Below, piece by piece: positions 35,188 through 43,445 of a DNA stretch of 64,000 nucleotides (positions are counted from its first letter, which is position 1; each line of letters opens with the position of its first letter). This DNA comes from CAZWRN01 sp964446685. Lineage in GTDB: Bacteria > Patescibacteriota > Microgenomatia > Daviesbacterales > UBA10151. Where the stretch lies: NCBI GenBank assembly GCA_964446685.1, contig CAYUPO010000006.1, positions 1 to 64,000 on the forward strand, read 5' to 3'. The notes beneath the pieces are model-generated. The model saw nothing but the letters and a program-made list of their open reading frames with translations. It was not told where the DNA came from and did not search any database. Both the position numbers and the translations under genes were made by a program.

Positions 35188-35742
35188 TTACTTAGCTAAT
35201 AACGCTTCAAGCTTTGTAGTCGTATTCCAATTACGGATCGTCATATCCTGATAGACTGGCAGGCCAATAATCCTGGTCAATCTACTCTGAGATGCTTTCT
35301 CAGTTAGTCTGGAAAAATAGATCACATCTTTTCCCTGATAGACCTGATCTACCCCCTCTTTGACTGAAAAACTTTTTAATGCTTCCTTTGGAGTAAGCGG
35401 TTTTTTTAAAAAAATCACATCATATCGATACAAATCCGGCTTTGTTCCAAATCCGGAAGGAGCATCTTTGATAGTTTGTCTCAGCTGCTTTTCTGTTACT
35501 GTGACTACTCTGATTTTTAGATTAAAAGTTTTGGATAGGGCTGCTTCTATGGAGAGAGTTAATTTTTCCTGAGGCTGTAAGTTAGTTTTGAACAAAACAT
35601 TGCCACTTTGAATATATGTCACAACATCGCTAAACCCCATTTTTTCAAAACAGGCTTTGAGTTCAGTCATTTTGATACTGTTATTTCCACCGACATTGAT
35701 TCCCCTGAGTAATGCGATATATGAATTTTTTGGAGTGTCCAT
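35188..35742 (-). CDS. DUF1697 protein
   Basis: A 184-residue DUF1697 protein with the hallmark ALLRGINVGGNNSIKM and YIQSGNVLF, and a C-terminal basic RNW segment. The family is widespread and uncharacterised. TATAAT (35749-35754) is six bases before ATG 35742, so the preceding in-frame GTG 35745 is probably not used. Confidence 0.92.
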   Translation of the reverse strand: MDTPKNSYIALLRGINVGGNNSIKMTELKACFEKMGFSDVVTYIQSGNVLFKTNLQPQEKLTLSIEAALSKTFNLKIRVVTVTEKQLRQTIKDAPSGFGTKPDLYRYDVIFLKKPLTPKEALKSFSVKEGVDQVYQGKDVIYFSRLTEKASQSRLTRIIGLPVYQDMTIRNWNTTTKLEALLAK

Positions 35743-35773
35743 CACGAAATTATATCAAACAGATATTACAAAT

Positions 35774-36091
35774 TCAGGAAGGGTTTGCCACAGTGCGTTT
35801 GATCTTTTTAACTCCCCGAAATCCCAAATAGGTCATCAGCAAGAGTACAAATACAGCTATATAAAATTTATCCGAATTAAACAATATCTTCATCAGAGGT
35901 GTGTCCTGATGAAATAACATATGGAATATCACAGATAAAGGCATCGTCCACCAGAGCCAGGAAATGAGCGGAATTTTGATATAAAACTGGGAAAATAATT
36001 TTGTTAACAATGGACTCAAAATAAAAACCCCGACATAGGCCAGTACGGTATCAAATATAGGAAATGGTCCAATTCTATATTGGCGAAGCAA
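35774..36091 (-). CDS. Small membrane protein, three helices
   Basis: A 105-residue hydrophobic protein with three predicted helices and a basic C terminus (RGVKKIKRT). The start is taken as TTG 36091, the first possible codon; no ribosome binding site or leaderless -10 is seen, so the start is uncertain. No family recognised. Confidence 0.55.
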   Translation of the reverse strand: MLRQYRIGPFPIFDTVLAYVGVFILSPLLTKLFSQFYIKIPLISWLWWTMPLSVIFHMLFHQDTPLMKILFNSDKFYIAVFVLLLMTYLGFRGVKKIKRTVANPS

Positions 36092-36156
36092 TGTTAGGTA
36101 ATCGATAAAGATAGTTTACTCCTTAAATGAAAAAAATGCTGTATTAGTTATCAAAT

Positions 36157-37107
36157 TTACAATTCTTTTGTTAGCTGTTCAAAGGTTGTTGTTAGATGAT
36201 TTAATGCTTTATGGTCAATTGCTTCAGCTGTTTCTTGATTAAATATATGTCCCATGGATGAGGCAAATTCCAGGGCAAACATTCCCTGGTACATTTTAAG
36301 AGCTTTCTTCTGATCGGCGGATAGATTTAGTAATTTCATCCAGTAATCTGTATATAAAGTATCATCTCCCAGTTCAGTTAATGCCATTTGGGTTAGAGCA
36401 AGTGTGAGCAGTGGATCGCCAAAACAGACACTGTCAACGTCAACTATTCCGCTAAGTTTTCCATTATTTATAATGACATTTTTTGTTGTGGTGTCATCTA
36501 AGAAAGGGGTTGGTTTAACTTGCTGAATATACTCATTCATTGATTGATACAACTGCTCTAGTCTTTGAATATATTTTTTATCAATCAGTCCTGTTTTAGC
36601 ATTTCGGGTGGTGATTCTTTCCAAATATAGATCTAACACTCCCCTCCAGGATGAATGCAACTTTGGATCTTCATAGGACATCGCATATCCAAATCCAGAA
36701 CCCGGTTTTAAAGATCCAACTTTTTTTTGAATATCAACTATTTCTTTTGCCAACTGCTCTTTCTCTTGGCTGCTCATTTCTTGGTATGCATGCAGTAAAT
36801 CTTTGCCAGGCAATCTGTCCATGACAATTAAAGGAAATCCACACTTACTTCCCTCCATATCACCCAACCTGAATGTCGGCAACGGGATACCAAGTGGTTT
36901 AAGAATTTTATACCAATAAAGTGCACTCTCAAAAGATGATTTTTGTTCAATTCTGGTTAATCTCACAACAACTTCATCTGTCGAAGTTTTAACATCATAG
37001 ACATAATGAGCTTTGCCTGTTGAAAATCTATTAATACTAATAATTTCATCAGAAGTAAGATCTTTGATAATTTTTTCAACTAATTCTTCAGAAGGAATGT
37101 TAGGCAT
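36157..37107 (-). CDS. Phosphotransferase (APH/choline kinase-like)
   Basis: A 316-residue protein kinase-like phosphotransferase. VVRLTRIE has the ATP Lys/Arg position, FLDDTTTKNVIINNGK corresponds to the HxDxxxxN catalytic loop (His replaced by Leu) and IVDVDSVCFGDP is the metal-binding DxD segment. Substrate could be an aminoglycoside, a hydroxylated small molecule or a sugar. It starts two bases after the stop of the upstream reductase gene, so the two are co-transcribed. Confidence 0.85.
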   Translation of the reverse strand: MPNIPSEELVEKIIKDLTSDEIISINRFSTGKAHYVYDVKTSTDEVVVRLTRIEQKSSFESALYWYKILKPLGIPLPTFRLGDMEGSKCGFPLIVMDRLPGKDLLHAYQEMSSQEKEQLAKEIVDIQKKVGSLKPGSGFGYAMSYEDPKLHSSWRGVLDLYLERITTRNAKTGLIDKKYIQRLEQLYQSMNEYIQQVKPTPFLDDTTTKNVIINNGKLSGIVDVDSVCFGDPLLTLALTQMALTELGDDTLYTDYWMKLLNLSADQKKALKMYQGMFALEFASSMGHIFNQETAEAIDHKALNHLTTTFEQLTKEL

Positions 37108-37109
37108 TT

Positions 37110-37670
37110 TTATAACTTAGTGACTTTGAAGGTAAAACTCGTTCTTGCAGGAGTTGTTTGTTCAACTTTAGTTCTTTCAAGCTTGATCTTATCTGTATCT
37201 ATATTTTCAAAAAGTTTTAATCCTTTTCCTATCAGAACTGGCATTACATCTAACTGTAATTCATCGCAAAGATTTGCATTAAGACACTGCTGAATAGTGT
37301 TGGCACCTATCACCTGGACATCTTTACCATCTGCGGCTTTTTTAGCTTGTGAAATAGCACTTTCTACTCCATCAGTTATAAAAGTAAAACTAAGTTTGCC
37401 GTTTCCTGGAGGATATTTGGCTGGAGGTGTATGGGTCAGGACAAAAATAGGAGTTTGAAATTCATATTCATCATTGGCCCATTCAAATGGGTCTGCCATC
37501 TGATAAGTATGTCTTCCCATTACAACAGCACCGGTTGATTTAATCATTTCCTTAAATGAAGGAACATCATGAAGTTCAGTAAAATCAGTATAAAGCTGAT
37601 CGACACTCCCCTCACTATCATTCACAAATCCATCCAGCGACAAAGCCATTCCAGCAATTACTTTTCCCAT
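37110..37670 (-). CDS. Dihydrofolate reductase-like (RibD C-terminal) protein
   Basis: A 186-residue member of the DHFR/RibD reductase fold, YyaP/YwjB-like: GKVIAGMALSLDGF at the start, VVMGRHTYQM and DVQVIGANTIQQCLNANLCDEL. It probably reduces a pterin or pyrimidine-type substrate with NADPH, but these paralogues are mostly uncharacterised. TATAAT (37677-37682) is six bases before ATG 37670. Confidence 0.9.
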   Translation of the reverse strand: MGKVIAGMALSLDGFVNDSEGSVDQLYTDFTELHDVPSFKEMIKSTGAVVMGRHTYQMADPFEWANDEYEFQTPIFVLTHTPPAKYPPGNGKLSFTFITDGVESAISQAKKAADGKDVQVIGANTIQQCLNANLCDELQLDVMPVLIGKGLKLFENIDTDKIKLERTKVEQTTPARTSFTFKVTKL

Positions 37671-37769
37671 GTTGAAATTATAACCGATGGTTGTGAGTTT
37701 TACTTATAGTAGAAGGGTTGAATTCTAACATATGCTATTAAACACGAGGCTAATTTTATTGATAGCGGT

Positions 37770-38270
37770 TTATTCTCCAGCTTTTCTTATTGCTTCAAGA
37801 TCAAGTTTTTTCATTGGCATAAAAGCGGCTGTCACTGCCTCAGTTTTTTCAGGATCTCTCATCATTTCATCCAAAATACGTGGGACTACCTGCCATGTCA
37901 GGCCAAACTTATCTGTGCACCAGCCGCATTGTTCGGCTTCAGGAACTGCGGAAAGTTTTTCCCAGAAAAAGTCAATTTCTTCCTGGGTCTCACACTCAAC
38001 AATAAAAGAGGTTCCACCATTAAGTTTGAATTGCTCCATTGGACCACCATTCAGAAACATAAAACTAATCCCATCAATCTCGCATTCAGCAGTCATAACA
38101 GATCCCTCAGGTCTACCAGAAACTTCTTCACTAGCTTTAGGGGCTTTGGTGATATCCCCCATTTTGGCACTGTGCTCACCAGGAGCAGTAGTGAAAGTAT
38201 CAATATAATATTTGGCTGCCTCTTCCCCATCGTTGCCTGCAAACCAGATGCATGTAATTAGTTTACTCAT
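37770..38270 (-). CDS. PhnB-like VOC protein
   Basis: A 166-residue PhnB/3-demethylubiquinone-9 methyltransferase-like protein: CIWFAGNDGEEAAKYYIDTF, FMFLNGGP and CGWCTDKFGLTWQVVPRIL are the family motifs. It ends RKAGE. The family is a small-molecule-binding VOC fold and not a real methyltransferase. TAGAAT (38277-38282) is six bases before ATG 38270. Confidence 0.9.
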   Translation of the reverse strand: MSKLITCIWFAGNDGEEAAKYYIDTFTTAPGEHSAKMGDITKAPKASEEVSGRPEGSVMTAECEIDGISFMFLNGGPMEQFKLNGGTSFIVECETQEEIDFFWEKLSAVPEAEQCGWCTDKFGLTWQVVPRILDEMMRDPEKTEAVTAAFMPMKKLDLEAIRKAGE

Positions 38271-38346
38271 ATATTTATTCTAACATATTTGTTCAACTTC
38301 GTTGATTAGTTACAGAGGAATTAATAGCAAGTGTAAAAATGAGGGA

Positions 38347-38376
38347 TTGTATTAAACGTTGAAGTATCGACATAAT
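38347..38376 (+). promoter_or_regulatory. Promoter for GTG 38383
   Basis: TTGTAT (38347-38352), 18 bases, CATAAT (38371-38376), six bases to GTG 38383. It lies inside the longer frame that begins at TTG 38359, so the shorter protein is favoured. Confidence 0.5.
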
Positions 38377-38382
38377 CATTAT

Positions 38383-39549
38383 GTGACTATTAGAAATCAA
38401 CATGGCTTTACATACTTGTGGCTTATCTTAATGGTTGTTTTGCTGATTGGCGGGGCTTTTTATATTAAAGTTAGTAATTCTTCAACCCCTTTACCATCTA
38501 AAATTAATAACTTAAATTCTTCAGTTAATCTTCCAAATATTATTTATTATACTCATGTGCTTTCTTGGCAAGCTGGTGACCAAGTTGTCCATGTTTATTC
38601 ATATAACCCGTATACAAAAAACAGTAAAGAGCTTTTTTCAATTCCAACCTCAAAAACAGTTAATTTATCACGCATCAGTATGTCACCTGATAAAACTAAG
38701 ATAGTTTACTCCATCTATCAGGATACTCCCGAAAAAACCAGACAATTATTTAGTATAGATAGTAATGGAAGTAACCAAAAGTTGATTTTAAGTGAATCTC
38801 GCCCAAATGGACATATATTTGATAATTTGATTTGGTCGCCAGATAGTAAAGAGTTATTGTTTGATAAACAGGAATATTTCCCATATAACGTTTATAAATA
38901 CTCTTTTGAAACTGGAAAAATTATTACAATTAATCCAGGTAATATAGCTCCACTAACAGGTTGGTTTACAAATAATAAACTCGGATTCAAACAATCTAAA
39001 CCGACTGGCTGCACAGCTGAACAAGAGTGTTATCCGGCATTTAAACTTTTCCAGACTGATCTTGATGGGAAAAATTTAAAACAAGTTTTTGATCAGGTAG
39101 ATAATGATATTGGTGTAAGTTATGACTGGTTACCAGATGGTAGTGGCGTTATATTATCAGGAAGTTCAATAAAAAGTGTTTTACCTTCACATTATGATTT
39201 CAGCTTGAAAACTGCCCAGCAGATAAAGACAAATACTGATACTGGAATCATTCAAGGTATTTTATTCCATGAGGATATTAGTTTAATGCTAGTACGTGAA
39301 GGTTCCCAGAGTGTTATCTATAAAGTAAATTTAGCTAATAATGAACCAACTGTGATTAAATCATTTAATGAATCTATTTGGCTAGATGCTATTTCAAAGG
39401 ATGGAAAATATTTTTTAATTCACTATGGGAATACAGATCAGGGAATAGCTATCCAAAAAAATCCTGAAATATACGATATGCAGGGTAATTTAGTTGATCA
39501 ACTCCCCTTTTACCCCAACAACATTGAATTCCTCGGATTCTCCCAATAA
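38383..39549 (+). CDS. Signal-anchored TolB-like beta-propeller protein
   Basis: A 388-residue protein: short N terminus HGFTYLWLILMVVLLIGGA, which looks like a prepilin-type or signal-anchor helix, then a repeated propeller-like domain with MSPDKTKIVYSIY, WSPDSKELLFD and WLPDGSGVILSG blades, as in TolB/WD40-like periplasmic proteins. It is probably extracytoplasmic. GTG 38383 rather than TTG 38359 is chosen from the promoter spacing. Confidence 0.7.
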   Translation: MTIRNQHGFTYLWLILMVVLLIGGAFYIKVSNSSTPLPSKINNLNSSVNLPNIIYYTHVLSWQAGDQVVHVYSYNPYTKNSKELFSIPTSKTVNLSRISMSPDKTKIVYSIYQDTPEKTRQLFSIDSNGSNQKLILSESRPNGHIFDNLIWSPDSKELLFDKQEYFPYNVYKYSFETGKIITINPGNIAPLTGWFTNNKLGFKQSKPTGCTAEQECYPAFKLFQTDLDGKNLKQVFDQVDNDIGVSYDWLPDGSGVILSGSSIKSVLPSHYDFSLKTAQQIKTNTDTGIIQGILFHEDISLMLVREGSQSVIYKVNLANNEPTVIKSFNESIWLDAISKDGKYFLIHYGNTDQGIAIQKNPEIYDMQGNLVDQLPFYPNNIEFLGFSQ

Positions 39550-39617
39550 ATTTGCTTAGTTATAATAACTATCCTGCGATAAATTTGCACCTGACTATTG
39601 GCACTCTACTCGCTTTG

Positions 39618-40061
39618 CTAACGCCTCACTAGTGGTGCTAAACGATGAATAACTTCTCGGAATAAGTCTCCGCTATCGGTTGCTTCTTCGGTAGGATTTC
39701 TAAAATCTCTAACACTCCTAAATCCCTCCCTTTGAGCAATATCAAAACAAATTTCGGCTGTTGTTAAACATAATTTATCTATCACAGTCTTTTTTCCTTC
39801 AAAATCAGTATGTATTTCTCCCTGGTTATAGACTAGTGCAGGCATGAGGACTCCGTATTCATAAGCTTTTCTTAATCGATGATGGCCATCAAATAAATAT
39901 GCCGGGCTTTTAGGATTTCTTCGAATAAACCATAAAGGATCTAACCCCTCATAATTTCCATCATTAAAAAAAGTATCTAGAGCATTTAACCTTCCTATAA
40001 CAAGTTGTTGATAACGAGTAGGTCTAACGACATCTGGAACTACTAATAATCGTTCTGGCAT
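39618..40061 (-). CDS. ParB/Srx-like domain protein
   Basis: A 147-residue protein with LFDGHHRLRKAYEYG, the nucleotide-binding-type GHHR motif of ParB/sulfiredoxin-like folds, preceded by PTRYQQLVIGRLNAL. No helix-turn-helix is attached, so it is not a partition ParB. It could be a small ATP/CTP-binding enzyme. Promoter TTGATA-17-TATAAT ends six bases before ATG 40061. Confidence 0.7.
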   Translation of the reverse strand: MPERLLVVPDVVRPTRYQQLVIGRLNALDTFFNDGNYEGLDPLWFIRRNPKSPAYLFDGHHRLRKAYEYGVLMPALVYNQGEIHTDFEGKKTVIDKLCLTTAEICFDIAQREGFRSVRDFRNPTEEATDSGDLFREVIHRLAPLVRR

Positions 40062-40067
40062 TGGAGA

Positions 40068-40096
40068 ATTATAGAATAAATGAAGCTAATTATCAA
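40068..40096 (-). promoter_or_regulatory. Promoter of gene 39618-40061
   Basis: On the minus strand TTGATA (40096-40091), 17-base spacer, TATAAT (40073-40068), six bases to ATG 40061: a full consensus promoter at leaderless distance. Confidence 0.7.
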
Positions 40097-40173
40097 ACTA
40101 TAAGCCCTGTCCACTTCGTTGGAACAGTTAGGACGGGTTTTGATTGAAAGTGAGGAGGATTTCGAACCTATTC

Positions 40174-40614
40174 TTATTTAGATTGTGGAGTAACCTTTTG
40201 AACAGCAATACTTACATATCCACTCATGGGATTTCCATCTAAATCATGAGCGGACTGACTAACAATTTTTGCTCCAAGATCTTGGTAATCTGTAACTCTT
40301 GCAGCTTCAACTATTCCATGATATGAATAACCTTCGGGAATAGAGCACAAGGTTCGATATAAACAGAAGGCTCCTATAGGAGAAGTCCCAAAATTAGTTT
40401 CTGAAAGTTTAATAAAATAAGGACCAAAGGGAATACGCGGTTTTGAATATAGGTTTTCGTAAGGATTAAATCTCTCTGCTCCTTTGCTTCTGCCCTCCCA
40501 CTCTCTTTCATATTCACTTCTTTCAGATGCTAATTGTTTACCCCAAACCTCTCCAGTTGGGAGTTGAGCAAAAGCCTCTTCAGGAATCATATTTTTTATA
40601 TCCTGGCATCGCAT
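40174..40614 (-). CDS. Hypothetical soluble protein
   Basis: A 146-residue protein with no recognised domain. It has a charged middle (SERSEYEREWEGRSKGAERF) and a C-terminal beta-rich part. TAATAT (40621-40626) is six bases before ATG 40614, supporting it as a real gene. Confidence 0.6.
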   Translation of the reverse strand: MRCQDIKNMIPEEAFAQLPTGEVWGKQLASERSEYEREWEGRSKGAERFNPYENLYSKPRIPFGPYFIKLSETNFGTSPIGAFCLYRTLCSIPEGYSYHGIVEAARVTDYQDLGAKIVSQSAHDLDGNPMSGYVSIAVQKVTPQSK

Positions 40615-40758
40615 TCGGGTATATTAGCAAACAGGACTTTAGAAGTCAACCTATAGTACTAGCTCCTCGATCAGGCCCAACCCTTCTCCCCTTCGACTCG
40701 CACTAAAAATATTTAGGGGCTCGCTCAGCGTCGAAGTCGAACTCTATCCTACCGATGA

Positions 40759-41031
40759 CTATAATTTTTTCAACAACTCCAGATCCCCTACTATTAAAGC
40801 TTCTTTTTTTGCTCTACTCCATCTTTTCACTTGTTTTTCTCTTCTCATTGCTTCGAGTAAAGTAGGATATTCTTCTTTGTAAACAAGTGCAAAAGTTCCA
40901 TTATCTTTTATATATTTTGCAGCTTTATTAGTTTTATGGATTTGCTGATGTTCTCTTATTTCAAGAATACTTGTTTGCCCAATATATAAATGCCCTAATT
41001 CGTCTTTTAAAAAATAAACATTATGGGACAT
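40759..41031 (-). CDS. GIY-YIG nuclease-domain protein (UPF0213-like)
   Basis: A 90-residue minimal GIY-YIG domain: VYFLKDELGHLYIGQT (the GIY and YIG strands appear as VYF and YIG), LVYKEEYPTLLEAMRREKQVKRW. The catalytic Arg-helix and Glu (ALLEAMRREKQ) are kept. Such solitary domains are often of unknown biological role. It is the only protein gene immediately downstream of tRNA-Asn on the same strand. Confidence 0.85.
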   Translation of the reverse strand: MSHNVYFLKDELGHLYIGQTSILEIREHQQIHKTNKAAKYIKDNGTFALVYKEEYPTLLEAMRREKQVKRWSRAKKEALIVGDLELLKKL

Positions 41032-41156
41032 AAAAATCTAGAAAGAGATGTGTCTTTCGACTCCTTCAAGGTAAGCAGATTTAATTCATTTCAGTCGCTC
41101 AAGACATTCGCCTCGCTTGTTCAGGCTATAGCCATGAGCGAGCGAAGCGAGTCGAA

Positions 41157-41231
41157 TGGCTCCTCGACCAGGGCTCGAACCTGGAACCTTTTCGTTAACA
41201 GCGAACCGCTCTACCATTGAGCTATCGAGGA
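41157..41231 (-). tRNA. tRNA-Asn(GTT)
   Basis: Cloverleaf on the minus strand: acceptor TCCTCGA/TCGAGGA, D arm GCTC/GAGC, anticodon arm TTCGC-TGTTAAC-GAA with anticodon GTT, T arm with GGTTCGAGCCC, G73 and an encoded CCA (41159-41157). The 5' segment CCTCGATAGCTCAATGG recurs twice upstream in the array 41232-41562. Confidence 0.93.
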
Positions 41232-41562
41232 ATATTTATATGTTAATGCCCATCCAACGGGAATGGTAGAGCGGGAAATTCGCTCTTCCAGGGTAAGTTT
41301 TTATTTCTGTTTCGATTCCATCGATAAAAGGTAACTTACCCGCCGTAATGTCATTTAGACATTCCGGCCCATTGAGCTATCGAGGAATATTTAATTGTTA
41401 ATGTTTCTCTATCACATCCTGAACAATGCCAGTTAAAGCGGTCGGCTTTGGGAGAACCGCTCTTCCTGAGTAATATTTTATTTATATTTCTGCTTCGCAG
41501 ATAAAAAGTATATCACTCGCTTAAATGTCGTTTAGACATTTAAGCCCATTGAGCTATCGAGG
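41232..41562 (-). ncRNA. Two tandem structured elements carrying the tRNA-Asn 5' end
   Basis: Read on the minus strand, each copy begins CCTCGATAGCTCAATGGG (from 41562 and from 41385), as in tRNA-Asn, then three hairpins. Hairpin 1 has an invariant AATGTC/GACATT core with different outer pairs: GCTTA/TAAGC in copy A (41519-41545), GCCG/CGGC in B (41342-41368). Hairpin 2 is GAGTGATAT/ATATTACTC in A, GGGTAAGTT/AACTTACCC in B. Hairpin 3 is AGCGGT/ACCGCT in A, AGAGCG/CGCTCT in B. Paired changes keep the stems, indicating an RNA under selection. Copy B also contains a 13-base perfect complement of the tRNA-Asn D arm (41262-41274). Confidence 0.55.
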
Positions 41563-41695
41563 TTACTAGGTTGGCTAGAAACTCGAAAACTTAGGGAATT
41601 TTAGCACGAATTGAATCTTAAATCCAGTTAGTTGGGTTTTTTAAGGCAGTGATTTGTGTCATAGCTATAATATGATAAAAGTTCATACTTGAGGT

Positions 41696-41854
41696 ATGAA
41701 AATTAATGCTACCTGGCATATAGCACATAAGATGCCAAAAAACCCTACGCTGGATGAAAGAGTTGCCTGGCATTTAGAACATTCCCAAAATTGTTTGTGC
41801 AGACCTCTTGGTGGAAAAATATTGGAAGAGATCAAAAAAAGGCAGCTGCTATGA
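41696..41854 (+). CDS. Small conserved-looking His/Cys protein
   Basis: A 52-residue frame: MKINATWHIAHKMPKNP, then ERVAWHLEHSQNCLC, then RPLGGKILEEIKKRQLL. The spacing of H, H, C and C (HLEHSQNCLC) looks like a small metal site. CATACT (41684-41689) is six bases before ATG 41696, as for other leaderless genes, and its stop overlaps the next start (ATGA at 41851). It is too short for usual gene-calling cut-offs. Confidence 0.65.
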   Translation: MKINATWHIAHKMPKNPTLDERVAWHLEHSQNCLCRPLGGKILEEIKKRQLL

Positions 41855-42210
41855 CAAGACAGAGTCTTAAAGAGGCTTTTTTATGGGGATTTATTCTTTG
41901 GCTGATAGGGTTCTTGCTGGGAATAATCTTTTTTGCTTTTGTTCCGCAATCTGTACTGGGGTGGGTTATTATGCCTTTTGGCTTAATACTTACTCTTTGG
42001 GTTTTATTCAAAAAAATACAGTTAAATACTTTGGCTTACACAGCTTGGATCGCAGTAGTCTGGACTTTGATAGCAATCGTCTGTGATTACTTTTTTCTGG
42101 TACTTTTATTTAAGCCAGCTGACGGGTATTACAAACTAGATGTTTACGTCTATTATGCACTGATGCTAACACTTCCCCTCATTACCTACCGGATAAAAAA
42201 CTTTCATTAA
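41851..42210 (+). CDS. Small polytopic membrane protein
   Basis: A 119-residue protein with four predicted helices. A longer frame from TTG 41791 exists, but it overlaps the upstream small gene; ATG 41851 in the ATGA overlap gives a typical start (MTRQSLKEAFLWGFILW) and couples it to the preceding gene. No family recognised. Confidence 0.65.
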   Translation: MTRQSLKEAFLWGFILWLIGFLLGIIFFAFVPQSVLGWVIMPFGLILTLWVLFKKIQLNTLAYTAWIAVVWTLIAIVCDYFFLVLLFKPADGYYKLDVYVYYALMLTLPLITYRIKNFH

Positions 42211-42272
42211 TTTATATCACGCGATATTCGAAATTGATATGCTATTATCTTCATCAACTGCAAAAAAATATG

Positions 42273-43445
42273 ATGACTTATTTAAGTAAGAGAATTTTAA
42301 ATCTGGAACCGTCCCCTACATTTGCAGTTGATGCTTTAGTTAAAGAGTTACAAAAAAAAGGCAGTTCGGTGATCAATCTGGGAATTGGCGAACCGGACTT
42401 TGAGACCCCCAGTCATATTAAAACCGCGGCAATTAAAGCAATCCGGGATGGATTTACCCATTATACGGCTACTTCAGGGATCCCTGAACTAAAAGAAGCA
42501 ATTGTCAGTAAATTTAAAAATGATAATCAGATTCATTACCAGCCCGATCAGATCATAGTAGGCAGCGGTAGCAAGCCATTACTTTACTGTGCTTTTCAGG
42601 TGCTTTGTAATCCTGTTGACGAAGTAATTGTTCCTACTCCGGCCTGGAGCAGTTACGTTGAACAGATCAAACTAGCTGGTGCAAAACCAATATTACTTCC
42701 CCTGAATCCCCCTTTTACTCTAACGGCAGATCATTTAAAAAAGGTGATAACAAAACGTACTAAAATCATTCTGCTAAACTCTCCCTCCAATCCAACCGGA
42801 GCAATCTTAGAGAAAAAAGAGCTGGAGAAAATCGCTCAGCTGGTGGTTCAAAAAAAGCTCTGGGTGGTGACAGATGAGATGTATGAAAAAATTGTTTTTA
42901 AAGGTCTGCATATCTCAATTGCTTCACTGGGGAAAGAAATTGCTGAAAGAACAATTACAGTTAATGGATTCTCCAAAACTTATGCCATGACAGGATGGCG
43001 GGTAGGTTTTGCCGGAGGACCGTCGGAAGTGATTGGAGCAATGGTAAATTTACAAGGGCAGCTCACAGCCAATGCCTCATCTGTCTCCCAAATGGCAGCT
43101 CTGGCTGCACTTAACGGGTCACAAAAAGAAGCAGCAAATTTTGCTGAGGAATTTTCCAAAAGAAGAAAACTTTTAATTGATTTACTTAGTCAGATTCCGT
43201 CACTAATGCCACTTACTATTCCTTCAGGTGGGTTTTATTTTTTTATCGATATCAGACAAGTACTGAATAAAAAATACCCATCTTCCGCTCTCTGGTGTCA
43301 GGGTCTTTTAGCAGAAAAGAAAGTTGCTGTTATTCCAGGAGAAGCTTTTTATGCACCTGGTTTTTTTAGGCTAAGTTTTGTTGCTAAGCGTCCGATTTTA
43401 GAGGAAGCAGTTAAAAGGATTGGAGAATTTATAAATGAGTCCTAG
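42273..43445 (+). CDS. Class I aminotransferase (aspartate aminotransferase-like)
   Basis: A 390-residue PLP enzyme. GIGEPDFETP, NSPSNPTGA, VTDEMYEKIVF and the PLP Lys in NGFSKTYAMTGWRVGF, with Arg near the C terminus (GFFRLSF), are as in aspartate/aromatic aminotransferases of the class Igamma group. Family starts read M-x-LSKR, so ATG 42273 is chosen over TTG 42234. It overlaps the PEP carboxylase gene by 11 bases, so the pair would turn PEP into oxaloacetate and then aspartate. Confidence 0.88.
   Translation: MTYLSKRILNLEPSPTFAVDALVKELQKKGSSVINLGIGEPDFETPSHIKTAAIKAIRDGFTHYTATSGIPELKEAIVSKFKNDNQIHYQPDQIIVGSGSKPLLYCAFQVLCNPVDEVIVPTPAWSSYVEQIKLAGAKPILLPLNPPFTLTADHLKKVITKRTKIILLNSPSNPTGAILEKKELEKIAQLVVQKKLWVVTDEMYEKIVFKGLHISIASLGKEIAERTITVNGFSKTYAMTGWRVGFAGGPSEVIGAMVNLQGQLTANASSVSQMAALAALNGSQKEAANFAEEFSKRRKLLIDLLSQIPSLMPLTIPSGGFYFFIDIRQVLNKKYPSSALWCQGLLAEKKVAVIPGEAFYAPGFFRLSFVAKRPILEEAVKRIGEFINES

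Noticed and set aside
41232..41562. Extra complete tRNA genes or a tRNA intron upstream of tRNA-Asn
   Set aside because: Only the 5' portion of tRNA-Asn is repeated; no matching 3' acceptor strand or T arm follows, and no cloverleaf can be closed.
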